Positions 1 through 12,337 of a stretch of 64,000 bases of DNA are shown piece by piece. The first letter of the stretch is position 1, and each line of letters starts with the position of its first letter. The position numbers and the translations under genes were made by a program. The notes under the pieces were generated by a model. The model had not been told where the DNA came from. It searched no databases and saw nothing but the letters and a program-made list of their open reading frames with translations. This stretch comes from Amaranthus tricolor (taxonomy: Eukaryota > Streptophyta > Magnoliopsida > Caryophyllales > Amaranthaceae), in contig NC_080062.1 of the NCBI RefSeq assembly GCF_026212465.1, forward strand, positions 9,010,612-9,074,611. Direction: 5' to 3'.

Positions 1-232
1 TCTGTCCCATATAGTTTGAATCAAAAATAAAATTAGTGTTTTTTAAGAAAAAGGTAGGTAAGGGTAATAAATAAAGAGAGAAAATAAATTGTGTGGATAA
101 AAGTTAATGAGAGCTAAAATGTATGGATGAGATTAAAAAGAAATTATAAGTCATAATCTAAAAATAAAAATAATGTAAATTAAGTGAGATAAACTAAAAT
201 AAAAAATATTATAAATTAAATGGACGAGAGAG
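1..232. repeat. Stowaway-like MITE, cut by window edge
   Basis: The first bases (TCTGTCCCATATAGTTTG) are approximately inverted at 212-232 (AAATGGACGAGAGAG) and followed by TA. The TIR type CTC(T/C)GTCCC and the TA flank fit a Stowaway (Tc1/mariner) MITE whose first few bases lie outside the window. No coding content. Confidence 0.45.
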
Positions 233-747
233 TAAAAAAGTAAAAGAAACAAATTTGTGGACAGGGATGGAGCTATTCTAGGAACATGGTCGATCACAAC
301 ACCCCTTTAAAATCAAAAAAATCATCATCATCATTCATACCATGTGTCTCGCTCGTAATGCAACCAATTAAACTCGTCAATGTATGAGGCTATTATTATA
401 AACATAATTTTGTCATTTTATTTAATATTATGAATTATTGGTGAGACAACTAAAAACAAATAATGTTCAATATCTTACATGAAAAAACACAAAGGATTTT
501 CATTCCCCCTAACAAATTAAACACTAAAGAACAATACCATAACAATCTACACAACATAATATAACATAATATTACAAGTTACAACCACCATCCTTTAGAG
601 CAGGCTTTAAGATTTGAAAAGCCTAAAACGAAATGTTAATTATCAGTCTCTAGTTACTAAATATTTTAACATAGACCCTTAACTTTACCACTTTTCTTTT
701 TTATTTTTGGATATATGAGCATGAGACACATACCCTTCTTATTCTAA
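233..747. other. 3' flank of the WD40 gene, no gene seen
   Basis: AT-rich DNA downstream of the minus-strand WD40 gene; it should hold its 3' UTR and polyadenylation site. No ORF or repeat structure recognised. Confidence 0.5.
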
Positions 748-2130
748 CTAATGAACACTGCGACATTGAAGCTTCTTCTTAACCCAAGAAGGAGACAAAA
801 CCGGACTCGCTTCAAACCTGCCCCCCAAATTCGCACCATCATCCACATCATCTTGCACCAATTTCTTCACCTCTCGCAACAACTTAACTCTCCACACCTT
901 AAAAGTTTGATCCATGCTACCACTATACACCAAAAAACTTGTAGCAAGCTCATCTTGTGATATAGCCGCCAAGCATCGAATAGGCCCTCTATGCCCTTCC
1001 AAAACAGCCAAACACTCATGACTAAACCTTATTTTGTCACGTCTCCATATCCTAATTGTGGCATCTTCGGACCCACTTATTACCAAATTCTCAAGTGTCA
1101 CAACACAAAGAACAGCAAATTGATGCCCTTCTAAGACCCCACCATGATTATAATGGGTAGAAATTTCTTGTACCCAAAAGTTTATACATCCATCAGAAGA
1201 TCCTGAATACAAGAAACTTCTTTGTGATTGTGACATACCTAAGGCTAAGGCATAAATTGGGTATGTATGAAAACTAAAGACTTTTATAAGAACATGGCAT
1301 GATTCCCCATATACCCTTAACCACATTTTTACTGTTCCATCTGAAGAACAAGTAAAAAGATACCCATTTTGTTGATTTACTACCATATCATTGATGTGAT
1401 CCCCATGGGCTACAAATGAGTCTATACATTTTTTATCATATAATTTCCATGCTTTAATAGTTTTATCATATGACCCTGTATATAATAGCCCTTCAACATG
1501 GTAATAAGCCATGCAAGAGATTATGTCCTTATGTTGTGAGTTGATTGGTTTAGAGGTGACCTTATTTTGTGGGGTTATTGTCCTACAAATGAAGTTTTTG
1601 AAATGACTAGAATTAGGTAGGGTGAAGAGCTTTCTAGCCCTAAAGTTTTGACTATAATTAGTTTTGATACCCCAAACCCTAATTTTGTGATCTTTATGTG
1701 AGGTGAAGAGGATGTCTTCATAAGCTAGCATGGCGCGGACGTCGCCATGGCTAGCTTGGATGTAGCCTTTTGCATGGCAATCTAAGGACTGCCATGCATG
1801 GACTCGACGACTGGTCGAGCCAGTTAATACTAGGTCTCCGGAGACACTAGTAATGGAGTAAATTTCGCCGTCTCGACGGAGGGAGGAAATGCAACAATAG
1901 AGAAGAGAAGGGTGAGAAGGGGTTAAAGGAGGGGAACGAGACCAAGAGGATTCAGGGCTTGGAGAGAATAATGGTGAGCTTTCAGGGTTAAATGGCGAGC
2001 TGAGACGGCGAGGGGATAGGTTTTGATGGAGGTGCCTTGAAAGGTGTTCAAAACTTGGTGAATGTTCTTCATTCATGTCTTCATCAAAGAAATTTGATAG
2101 GGATTTCTTGTCATTAAGTTGAGGCTCCAT
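748..2130 (-). CDS. WD40-repeat protein, JINGUBANG-like
   Basis: Intronless 460-aa protein. The N-terminal ~75 residues are low-complexity and Ser/Pro-rich (runs such as SPFNPESSPLFSPSPESSW). From about residue 85 to 430 there are roughly seven WD40 blades with typical endings (VHAW, IRVWG, IKAWK, VKMW, INFW, IRIWRR, FKVWR) and GSxD/SGSxD turns, so a seven-bladed propeller is expected. Length, the Ser-rich head, the YCCISSL segment before the first blade and lack of introns match plant JINGUBANG-type proteins. In Arabidopsis JINGUBANG restrains pollen germination through jasmonate signalling (family knowledge). The ATG at 2130 is the first in frame and is followed by the conserved-looking head. 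A TATA-like box lies about 85 bp upstream. The ORF is undamaged. The exact paralogue cannot be settled by eye. Confidence 0.85.
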   Translation of the reverse strand: MEPQLNDKKSLSNFFDEDMNEEHSPSFEHLSRHLHQNLSPRRLSSPFNPESSPLFSPSPESSWSRSPPLTPSHPSLLYCCISSLRRDGEIYSITSVSGDLVLTGSTSRRVHAWQSLDCHAKGYIQASHGDVRAMLAYEDILFTSHKDHKIRVWGIKTNYSQNFRARKLFTLPNSSHFKNFICRTITPQNKVTSKPINSQHKDIISCMAYYHVEGLLYTGSYDKTIKAWKLYDKKCIDSFVAHGDHINDMVVNQQNGYLFTCSSDGTVKMWLRVYGESCHVLIKVFSFHTYPIYALALGMSQSQRSFLYSGSSDGCINFWVQEISTHYNHGGVLEGHQFAVLCVVTLENLVISGSEDATIRIWRRDKIRFSHECLAVLEGHRGPIRCLAAISQDELATSFLVYSGSMDQTFKVWRVKLLREVKKLVQDDVDDGANLGGRFEASPVLSPSWVKKKLQCRSVH

Positions 2131-2210
2131 TGCAAGAGAAAAGGAAAGAAAATGAAGATGGGATGTATAGAGATTTGGTGTATGTGGGTGTTGGGGGCAA
2201 AGGGAGAAGG

Positions 2211-2220
2211 ATATTTATGC
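2211..2220 (-). promoter_or_regulatory. TATA-like box of the WD40 gene
   Basis: Reads GCATAAATAT on the minus strand, 80-90 bp upstream of the ATG at 2130, a normal plant TATA-to-ATG spacing with a short 5' UTR. Inference from position only. Confidence 0.4.
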
Positions 2221-2397
2221 ACACACGAGCATGCATTTAATCATAGGCAAAAAGTTGGTTTTACACTTTATTTTTTCTTCTATAAAGGTAGTTGTTTCAG
2301 GATGAGGAAATATATGCCTAAGTCTGTTTATATTAAATTGAGTTGTACTTATTGTCAATATTTAACATATAATCAGAAAAACATAATGTGTATATAA

Positions 2398-3438
2398 TTT
2401 ATAAGTCAAAGAGATACTAGCTATCTCAAAACCATATGGTTATAGGAGGAAAAGCTCTAATAACTTAAAAATTGTCCACAACGTCATTAGTCCATTGATG
2501 TGAGACAAACCATCGCAACAACCTACGTTATGTTTCTGATCATTTGATTAATCACAATAGTAATGTTTAGTTGTGTAATATATTAACTTATAACCAAGTT
2601 AGTTCAGTATATAATAAAGGTGGTTGCTTGACACAATTTTCTGTCTTATTAAGAGTATAAATCAAGGTTTAATGTTTAATACCTAAGAAAGCTTATAGAA
2701 TAGAAGTATCATGTTTAACGCGCCTTCTTACTAACTCCTAGCGAGTATTAGAATTAATATAGAGTATATATGGTTAGGAAAGGAAAGGGACTAAAATTAA
2801 TGTCTTAACTCTCACCCATTTTTTTATGATAGTAATTTCTCAAACTTTCTCAAACTTTCATTCTTTATTACCCTGCACTTCATTATAACTACGGTAATAT
2901 GTGCATGCAAAAAAAATATGGTTTGAGTTTATCTATCACTATACTAAAAAAAAATTAAAATAAATAAAATAAAAAAAAATAGTGATTAAATATTGTCAAT
3001 GCAAAGTTAATTGCGCAATTTAAAAATTTGGAGGTGGGTGCTTAATTTTTTATTTAATTTTTATATTTCGAAGTCTTTTTTAAATAATGATTCCCGGCTA
3101 TTTCAGTTGTACCATTTCTCGCAGTAATATCTCACATATTAAAAGCACAATGGTGCAACTAGAAACGAGCGAAAGTAATAGTCATTTAACTTATGTATAT
3201 TTTTTATATTTTATAATTCTAATATTAAAGATTAAAGAAATAAAATAATAGAAAAGTCTGTAAAAGGGTTATATGGACAAAGAAATTTCAACGTTTCACA
3301 AAATTTGTAATTTTTGTGAAAGCTCAGAATATAGAAATGCTTAGTTTTGATCAATAAATATTTGAAGGTGTAGTGGAAAAGACCATTTCATACAATAATC
3401 TTTTAAGATTGTTAAAGGAGAAGCATACTAGTATTATA
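2398..3438. other. Upstream intergenic DNA, nothing recognised
   Basis: AT-rich with poly-A/T runs and no supported ORF. The distal promoter of the WD40 gene presumably lies here. Confidence 0.4.
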
Positions 3439-3697
3439 CTCCCTTTAATTCAGCATTAACGTCTTAATTACTTTATGTACTCTATCTAATGTACTTATTC
3501 AATCCTTAATATATTTAATTGTACATTATTAAAAATTATGGAAAGTTGATATGAATAATCCTTTCATTGAGACGAATCAAACAAGATCCCACATGACTAT
3601 GTTTTAACTTGTAGATTAATAATAAAATAAAAATTAAGAGTAAGAGATAAATAGTGTCCAAAAAACAAATAAGCAGTTAGTGCTGAATTAAAGGGAC
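3439..3697. repeat. MITE with CTCCCTTTAATTCAGCA termini
   Basis: CTCCCTTTAATTCAGCA at 3439 is inverted as TGCTGAATTAAAGGGAC at 3681-3697, with TA just before the left end. The interior contains the block on multiple-A/T with GACGAATCAAACAAGATCCCACATGACTATG that recurs in other MITEs of this window (e.g. near 55200). About 259 bp, non-coding; Stowaway-like. Confidence 0.65.
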
Positions 3698-4980
3698 AAT
3701 ATAATAGAGTTGGAAAATGATAAATGACAAAAAATCTTGAAACTTTGTCAAATGAAATAATTTAATAGTATTAGAATTTATTACATATCACTTCATTTTC
3801 CAAAATTAAATTTAAAACTTAATTAAGTTATGATACATTTAAAAGATTGTATAACATCAATTATTAATGCCTAAATAAAAATTCAAGAAGATTAAGGAAT
3901 ATTTATTTACTTTAGTTTCTTAAACAAATGAGTATCTTTTTGTATATCTACGTGAATGGTAATTAAGTTTACACTATTGTAAATTGTGCAGTAAATTAAT
4001 AAATATAAATATTTTATGATTACACATGACAATTTAAATGGATAATAGTATATAATAGAATTAATATTATATTATTCTACTAAATTTTAATATGTGTAAT
4101 CATAAAATAGACACCTAAGGAACTAAGCATTTAGACAATGAATATAGTACAATGCATTCGATACATGCATGTGACAAAACGTATCATACATATTGTATTC
4201 ATTTAGATAAATGACATATAGGTGCAATAAATATGATATTGAGTATGCACATATATATTGCTCAATTATTTTTATTAAAGATTCATATATGAATTCATCA
4301 ATTACATTGTCATATTTCATTATTAATAAGTGAATAAAATAAAATCAAAATATAGATTATATAAACTGTCGAATTAACACAAACTGTATATTTGGGGAAC
4401 CTATAAAAGTTAAATGAATATTATTAAGGGCCATAAGTGATAAATAAACGTGTGAAATTTATTACATCTAGCTAGGAAATTACAGGACTAGTATATGAAT
4501 AATAATTAAAGAATGAGTTAAAAGTTGCATTTATTACAACTAGGAGGAATGGAATATATGTTACTTCAAGCAATATCATGCTTTGTTCTTCAAAATTAAA
4601 CCACAACAATCGAATCTGTAAAATATTCATGGTCGTTTGAGGAAGCCACACTTCCCATATAAATTTGATATAAGTAGATCTTCCAAAATTGAAACTACCT
4701 CCAACCAAAATGAACGGTCGAACAGGTTTTAAGTCGGATTAATGACAAGTCTATTCCTATGTTTTTGACCACAGATTAAGTCGTAAATATTATAAATATA
4801 TTGGATCGATTCTATATTAGTATTGTAATGGTATTTAAAACAAAACGTATGTTTTTGAAACAAAGCAACATATTATAGAGTTAAAATAGTTAGGGTATAT
4901 ATTAAAAAGGAAATAACAGTTCTCATGATCCTCTGTAGTAGGTGGAGAGACTATAGAAGCAAATAGAACGTTTAAAGATA
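3698..4980. other. Intergenic, nothing recognised
   Basis: AT-rich. Short ORFs of 60-80 codons here have no recognisable domain and look like chance. Confidence 0.4.
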
Positions 4981-5165
4981 CATCATGAAAATAGATACAT
5001 TTAGGTCAATTTAAATCGATCGGGGAGACAGTACCATGGTTCATGTTATTTGCTGATTATATTGTGTTGGTAGTAGAAACTAAAGAATGATTTCCATGAC
5101 TTGCACCTCTTTGAGGACCTGACCAGAGATATAGATAGTTGGAGGCGCCTTATCTATGTTTTAGA
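4981..5165 (+). pseudogene. LINE reverse transcriptase remnant
   Basis: Plus-strand translation around 5033-5085 gives PWFMLFADYIVLVVET, very like the plant LINE RT palm motif (LFADDIVLV), with the second catalytic Asp changed to Tyr. After a frame break comes a DLTRDIDSWRRLIY-like segment followed by a stop. Only about 60 codons survive, so this is a 5'-truncated relic. A 6047-6125 stretch resembles a LINE 3' tail, but I cannot prove that the two belong together. Confidence 0.45.
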
Positions 5166-5259
5166 CAATTAATCTAGTGTTTTTGTTTTTGTCTATGCCT
5201 TTTATATCATTTTTATTCGTTTTTATCTAGTTTCTATTAATTTGTATGTTTTTGTTTAC

Positions 5260-5530
5260 TTAAAGGGGTGTTTTTGTCTATTGAGGTTTTTTTGTTTTTT
5301 TTTTCCTCTTTTTATGAGGATTTATTTTATTGGAAATATAATGCAAATACAAATAAAAAAACCGATTTGTATATCCCTTGTGTGGATGGCAATGGAAAAC
5401 TTTGCTTTGTAAATCACCAAATGAACATCGTAAAGATAAGGTTGCGACAAGCAGAGAAGTCGCTCAGAAACTTAATATGAGTAGAAGGCGTTTATGCACT
5501 TTCTTATTGTGATATTTCTCCCATAAAAGG
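5260..5530. repeat. Segment similar to 3' flank of the F-box/PP2 gene
   Basis: This block and 53270-53525 share a series of words in the same order: AATTTGTAT, TCAATGGAA/GCAATGGAA, ATCACCAAATG, a GTTTGCAACAA-like word, GTC(A/G)CTC(G/A)GAAA, GTAGGCGT/TAGAAGGCGT and TTGTGATATTTCTC. They are divergent copies of one sequence. It may be a relic of a PP2-type gene tail or a dispersed repeat used as the 3' UTR. Confidence 0.4.
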
Positions 5531-5582
5531 TGCTTAGGATAATAAAATAAAATTCACAATGAAATACAATCCACACAACAAA

Positions 5583-5945
5583 ATCCTAGCACAGGGAAAT
5601 TGTAATTGTAAATACAAGTGTTGTAGTGAATTATGAACTTTGATGATATTAAAGAGTTAATTACTCTCTCAATATTATCTCATGAAAGGAAGAACAAGAA
5701 TGAGAGTATTCTTAAGAGAGGAATCATAAATGATATAACATTTGGATGGAATGTCCCTTCACATGCAACCTCTATTTATAGAGCTATGCATCAAACAATA
5801 CCTCATTTGAAACAAAAGTGTTCACCAAGCAAAGCTTATGAATCAAAGTAATGTTTCACCAAGCAAAGTTTATGAATCAAAGTAATGATGAATCAAACAA
5901 AACTTATGAATCAAAGTAATGATTCATCAAATTCTTTGAGGCATT
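5583..5945. repeat. Possible LTR scrap with short tandem repeats
   Basis: Contains CTATTTATAGAG (TATA-like on either strand) and then imperfect repeats of AAGCAAAGCTTATGAATCAA at 5829-5927. It looks like a fragment of a copia-type LTR, but no termini or target duplication were found. Confidence 0.25.
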
Positions 5946-6130
5946 TAATTTGGACTTATAATATATTTATTTAAGTCCCACTACTATACTAAGTATGTAG
6001 TATATACAAATCTAGGTTTATATAGTCTAAATGTTCAACATATTTGTGGATCTTTCTTGAGCCGATGGACTCTTTGGCCGCATTCCCTTTTATGGATATG
6101 AGCCGCCGTCGTTCTTCCTTTCTCATATGC

Positions 6131-6690
6131 TGATCACGTATCAATTTCTACTTTTTTTGAAATTTTGTTATTTTGATTTAGGAAAAATAAACAAACTATT
6201 TAAAATGTGAATGAGAAGAAAAGAAAATTTACATTTATAGAAAAGAATTAAAAAAAGTGAGTCATTTACAAAATAGAAATGTAACAACAAACAAATCTAT
6301 AAATTGAATCTGAAAAAAATAAATATGCAAATTTTCTGGGACGGATAGAAAAAATCCTCACGACAAACGCATCTTTAACTAAAACTAAAACTGCATATTT
6401 TCTTTGCATATTTACACAATAAAGTCAACCACTCCAAGATTGTAGTTCTTGCGAAAAAAAAATATAATTTGATATCAAACAAACAATCACTTCTAAATAA
6501 TTTTTGATTAAATTAAATACAATCTATAGACTATATTAGAACAATATAATAGAGAAAATAAAACATTTACCTTACATAAAGAAAAAACAATTCGTCTCAT
6601 ATGACGTAGTCTCACCATGAGACGAACTCATAATTACTTATTTCTGCAATTGATCACTTTAAAATTATAAGTGATTATTTTAATACACTA
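6131..6690. other. Intergenic, small inverted repeat only
   Basis: AT-rich. The only structure is TTCGTCTCAT at 6591-6600 inverted as ATGAGACGAA at 6617-6626, which could be a MITE end or a hairpin. Confidence 0.35.
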
Positions 6691-7308
6691 GGGGGGTGTT
6701 TGGTATGGGAATATAAAATCTAATTGAAAGGAAAATGATAAAGAGGAGTAAAGGTAAGGGTATGGGTTGTAGTTATACTTCCTCTGTTTCGTTTTAGTCG
6801 CTACATTTGCATGGGCACGGGTATTAAGAAAAGTGATTGACCTACACTGTAGCTGATTGTTTACTTTATAGAGTATAGTATTTTATTATTGTTAATTGCA
6901 AAAGAAAAAGGGAAAATAGGTTGTTAGGTTACTTTATAAAGTATAGTATAGTATTTTATTATAGAGTATAGAGTATAGAGTAGGATAAAAATAGGGTAGG
7001 TAGAACTTTAAATGATTGTTTTATTACTAAAAACGGAAATGTAGCAAGTAATATGAAATTGCTAAAAATAAAAAATGTAGCGGGTATTATGGAACGGAGG
7101 AAGTATATTGTTTGATATGAAAATATAAGGGAAACACTTAATTGATCATAGAAAGGGAATTTGTTACTTGACATAAATGGATGGTAACAAAGTAAGGGTA
7201 TCCCTCAAGAAAGGAATTGGGTTAACCTAATATCATACCAAACAAATATGTAGAGTAATGGTAATTGAATCCCTTACTTAGTATTAAAAAGTTCATACCA
7301 AACACCCC
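6691..7308. mobile_element. Harbinger/Tourist-like MITE with nested MITE
   Basis: The left end GGGGTGTTTGGTATG (from 6693) is a perfect 15-base inverse of CATACCAAACACCCC ending at 7308. A GGGGTGTTTGG terminus is typical of PIF/Harbinger-derived MITEs. The target duplication is not clear (CTA left, TAA right). A second MITE (6778-7103) sits inside, splitting it into about 87 and 205 bp. Non-coding. Confidence 0.65.
6778..7103. mobile_element. Stowaway MITE nested in 6691-7308
   Basis: CTTCCTCTGTTTCGTTTTAG at 6778 is inverted near 7085-7103 (ATGGAACGGAGGAAG), and both ends are flanked by TA (6776-6777 and 7104-7105). This is the Tc1/mariner Stowaway pattern. Its insertion post-dates the outer MITE. 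Confidence 0.7.
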
Positions 7309-8051
7309 TAAATAGTATATACATCAACTCAATAGATATGGTCTAAAAGTGAATAAAAAATTCACTCGGTAGATAGTTTATCACTATTTATAAACAAATA
7401 AAACATATTTATTATTGGTGAATTTATGTGTTAATAATATGTGTTAATAATAGGTAATTTATCCCCCGAATAGAAGAAGCCATGGCCGATAATTAAGAGT
7501 ATACCCTACATATATTGTGGAGATATTTAAACAACGAAATAAATATTAGTAGCAGAGGTAATCTTTTCCATAGTAAATATGAATTCCAGTAAGCACGTGT
7601 GAATAGTGTTCACTTACATAGCCATATTTAATGATTATGTAACTTTTTTCAAACAATTAAAAAGTTACACACAAGTTGCAGCTAAAATAAACAAATTAAA
7701 GTGAGAAGTTTTACCCACATGCAGAGGCAGAGCAAGCAATTTCGAGGTCTTAATTATTGACTTATTGTTAATAAAAAAGAGAGATTTTTTTTAAACTAAA
7801 ATTAAATAAAAAATCAACACAATTTCTACTTTAATTTTATAAATATAACTTAAATTTTGTTGTTAAAAATTTAAACTTTTATCTCTAATATTAAAATGGA
7901 AGAGAAAAAATAGTAATAGATTGATGACTAATAATAAAAAGAGTAAAAGTTTGAAAAGTTAAAAAATTAAGATTAAATTGTTGATTAATGTTTAATTAAT
8001 TTAGTGATAATTGATGTTTGATGAATGTGTCTAAAAATTAAATGATGTAAG
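7309..8051. other. Intergenic, nothing recognised
   Basis: AT-rich, no supported gene or repeat. Confidence 0.4.
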
Positions 8052-9625
8052 TGATGTGTAAATTTTGTTTAACCGCAAGCGCACAGTGTACGTGTAGATG
8101 CGGGTCAAGACAAGGACGTTGGGGACAAGAAACTTGCTAATCTCTACTAATTATATTGCTTGAAGAGAAAAAAAGGTTGATTGGTGGTTTAACTCATAAA
8201 CTAAAAATGCAATTAAAATATGGATGAAACTATATAATAAAAGATCTAGGGTGGAATCCCCCTAAATTCTTGTATGATCAAACTCTTATTAGTGTCTATG
8301 AAATGTTGGATCAATTATGTGATTAAATATGATCTTGTTAATCTCAAACTCTCGCTCTGTTTATCAGCTATTAGATTTAGACTCTATTAATTCAATTCTC
8401 ACACGCTAGTTTTATTGAACGAATTAATAAGAATTTAACTAAAATTTACCCTAAAGCAAAGTTGATCTTAATCTCACAAGCTAGTTATTGAATAGTCCAA
8501 CAAAGCACATTTAATTTAGGATTATTAGCACAATTTAACCACTTTAATTCTAATTTCATAGACACTTTCAATCATCAAATTATACTTGAATTATAAGTTC
8601 AAACTCTAACCCTAGAAAAGGGATCTTCTCACTATTTATGGTGAAAGCAATAAACACAAACCCTAAGGTGATATTAGACATGAATAAGAATGATAATAAT
8701 AAAAATTACAAGAGAAGCAATTATTAAATGCCAAAAAACACAACAATTGAAACCAAGAGCAATAAATGAAGACCAAAACTAATTTTTATTAAAGGATGAT
8801 TAATAACAATAATAAAAGTTCACTAAAGGAGGATTTCATACTAGTACAAGAAATTAAACGCAAAGAAAGATTAAAAGACTAAAAGAAACTTACAATCCTT
8901 AAAGGAAGATTAATTGAAAGCATAAAAAATGAACAACCCAATTAAATCTAATGGAAAAAGAGTAAGAAAGTCAAAGGAAATGATAAAGAAGAAGAGAGAA
9001 ATCCTAATCAGTTTTTAGGCCCTATTAATATTAATAAAGGATTTAACCCTAAAAGCTAATTCAAAGACTAAAGAAAACATTTGGGGTAAAATGCCGTGCA
9101 GCAAAACAGAGACTCAAAGCCAAGTCAGCTGCCCAAAAAATAACATGAAAGCCGAGTTGACGTTTTGTGCTGGCAAATCGTAGCAATTTCAAACGGTCGC
9201 CATTTCTTACTCGGTTATCGGAATTGGACATATAATATACATTGAAAGCTTTTGAATTCTAGTTTCCAATGACGCAAACCTTGCATTAATACAATCTTCC
9301 TATCAAAAGTTATGACCAAAAGAGTAGACACGTATCAAATTTCACCTCAAAACTTTTGCATTATAAACACTCTTCTACCCTTTTGCTCATTTTTTCTTTG
9401 TAGAACATCTTCAACCGAGCTAAAGTCCCCTTAATAAACTCCGTCATTATTAAAACCATAAGAATTATGCTTAAAACAATCAAAACCACTCAAAATCAAC
9501 ATGAATAGCCAAAATGAGTAATGTAGCATAAATCTTCAAAATAAGCACGAAATTACTAACAACGTAACGAACATCATTAAGGAGTATAAAATGATATAAA
9601 TAAGTGCAAATAATTGCACTTATTA
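8052..9625 (-). mobile_element. Probable gypsy solo LTR
   Basis: Read on the minus strand this 1.57 kb block starts with a short inverted motif (AAGTGCAATTATTTGCACTT), holds a stretch like that common in plant gypsy LTR/UTRs (GTCATTGGAAACTAGAATTC, then GCTTTCAATGTATATTATA), and ends GTGCGCTTGCGG...CACATCA. No protein homology inside. Flanks GTAAG and GTACT are not a clean duplication, so the ends are uncertain. It could also be the UTR of a truncated element. Confidence 0.4.
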
Positions 9626-11820
9626 GTACTATAAGTTAAAGAGTTGCTTTAGAACAGATAAAATAAAAAGAGAGAAAATAAATGTAATTTTAAGGATTTG
9701 AACATATGATCATTGATATTTTAAGTAAAATTCTTACCAGCTACTCAACTAAAATAGTATTTTATTCTAATATAATATTTTAATATGAAGCTATTTAAAT
9801 TTGGAGCACTGTGTGGTTGGACATCTTTTACAGCTTTAGAATCACCCCGCTAACATGAATAGTAGATAGACGGTGGTTAAATTATTTTTTCCATATCCAT
9901 TTGCTTCGCCACGCACCTTATACATTTGCACCGCCCTATACCCACTAATTTTATACCTTTTTGGAAAATAGTTTAATTTTTATTGATAAAAAATAATATT
10001 TTTGGACCTTATTCAATATGAACTCTAAATAATGTCTTAGAATGATTTAATAAATTATAAAGTAGAAAATCTATCTTTTCTTATTAATACTGCAAGGTTT
10101 AGAAAATATAGAAATTTAAATTTGAAGATGATCTTTATGTTATGGCATATAAAGTAAAAACTCATCTTATATAAGATGCTTTTAATAAGAATTACTTGAT
10201 AAAAGAAATGATAAAAAAAAAAATTAAATATTCAAACGGCTTAGAAATAGAAAATTTTTAACATTTTAATTAAAATGTATACACATTCAATAAAAGACGA
10301 TTTTATTTTGAAGGAAAAAAATAAAAGAATCGATCAAAATTATAACCACAATAAGATACCTTTAATACTGTGTGTACCAATTTGTATCATATATATATAA
10401 GTATGTGACAATTTTAACATGTTAATTGATCATTTAATAAGGGATCATTAGTTTAAAAATATCACATGATCACTCAAAAATCAAAATATAATATGTATTC
10501 ATAGTTGATTATGTGTTCACTTTAATTTTGTATGTAACCACTTTTTAGCTATTATATGATCATTTTTTTTAAAGAAATTATATGATCATTTTTAATAGTC
10601 CCTTTATTTTTTTTGTTTTTCCATTTTAAATTTTTTTATTTTAGGAGAGAGAAATTTAAATTTAATTTTTAAAATTTATTTAGGATCTTATTAAATTTAT
10701 CTTAATGCAAATCTTATTAACATATAATTTTAACAATTTTTTATGACGCATACTTATAAATATTAAAGCTCAAAGTTTGCTTTGAAAAGCGTGCAAAAAT
10801 TAAAGTGGACAAATAAAAGAAACGGTAATATGTATTGTCACTCTAAAACATAAACTTATTAACACTAATATAAAGTTATTATTTTTTTATGTTATATGTG
10901 ATCAAAAACTTTATTTTATGTAATCACTTTGACATGATAATTAATTATTTGTGAAAATAAATTTAACAATTGATTCCGCTATAAGCTACATTTTAATGTT
11001 AATATTGCTTGTGGACAAATTTGGATTGTGTGTGACTATATTAATATGTTAATTGATCACATATAATTTTTAATGATTATTAATAGAAAATTTGAAAATA
11101 ATGAGCTTATTTTCCAAAAAAAACTCTCAAAATAAACTTCGTGAAATTTTTATTTTCAAAATAAGCTTCTCCATGTGAAAGTTGAGGTCACATATTTATT
11201 CGCTGAGAAAGTTGGTAATAGAAAGTTAAAATTTTTTGTTCGTTTTTACTGACAGCAAAGAAAAGAAAGATAATATCATACCGTTTGAAGGGACAAAAAT
11301 AAGTCATTTGATGATTTGCTGTTAATAACAGCTAACTAACATGTACTCCTATTTGTTTCTTTACCTTTCCAACGTTATGACTTGGCTTTCTTTCATTTGC
11401 TGTTACGAACAACGTATAAAGGATTTTTACTTTTTTTTACCAATTTGTTTGATCACTATTAGTAATAGTGAACAAACATAAATCTTAAGCCTAATTACAA
11501 AGATGCATATTTTGAGAATTAAAATTTTTCAAATCGTATTTTAGAATTTTTTTTCTAAAAAAGCTCATTTTATTCAATTTTTTATTATTTATATGTATCT
11601 ATTCAAATGGACAAAAGGTGGCAAGGCCAACCTCTCTAAGAAGTGCAGGCCAAAGAAGAAAGTAACAAGGCAAATATATCTCTCTTAACTTGAATCTAAC
11701 TTTCATGGTAAATGAGTTCTCCATATAACCAACTAAATTATCTATTGCTCACAAAATGATCATTTTACTACATGGGAAAACAAAAGGCGTTAAATTTTTG
11801 GTTCATTCAAAAATAACATA
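9626..11820. other. AT-rich intergenic DNA, nothing recognised
   Basis: Long AT-rich stretch with repeated TGATCA-containing words (e.g. ATTATATGATCATTTTT twice at about 10550-10592) and no coding signal. Confidence 0.4.
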
Positions 11821-12337
11821 CTCCCTCCAATACATAAAAAATACTCCCACTGTTCTCTAATATTTTTTTCATTTGAAATATTTCATCTTAAGAAGAAAAA
11901 AATTTAATTAATATTTTTGACACATATTTAGAAGATAAAACATATTCATGTGAAATCTCGTCAGATTCGTCTTGATATATACTTTTTTATTATATATTTT
12001 TTATAATTTTTTATTATATATATTTATAGATATTGAGATTTAAAATTTACATTGAAAAATATACAAAAAGTAAATGGGAAAAACAAAAGGAAATGAAGGA
12101 AGTAGGACATTTACTTTTTCAGAGTATTCAATGCACTTATTTAATGCTTAATATCTTTAATAATATATAACGAAATATTATAAAAAGTGGATATTAATAT
12201 TTTTTGTATTGAGACGAATCAAATAAAATCTCATTTGTTTGTATTTTAATTTAAAAATTAAGAAAAAATACAAATTAAAAGTAATAAGTAAATAGTGTTA
12301 AAAAATAAATATCCCCAAATCTAGGAATTGGAGGGAG
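11821..12337. mobile_element. Stowaway-like MITE, probably nested
   Basis: TA then CTCCCTCCAAT at 11821; AATTGGAGGGAG then TA at 12326-12339. Inside, ACTCCCACTGTTCTCTAATA (11853) and an inverted counterpart near 12095-12108 (GAAATGAAGGAAGTA) suggest a second Stowaway inserted in the first. Confidence 0.6.
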
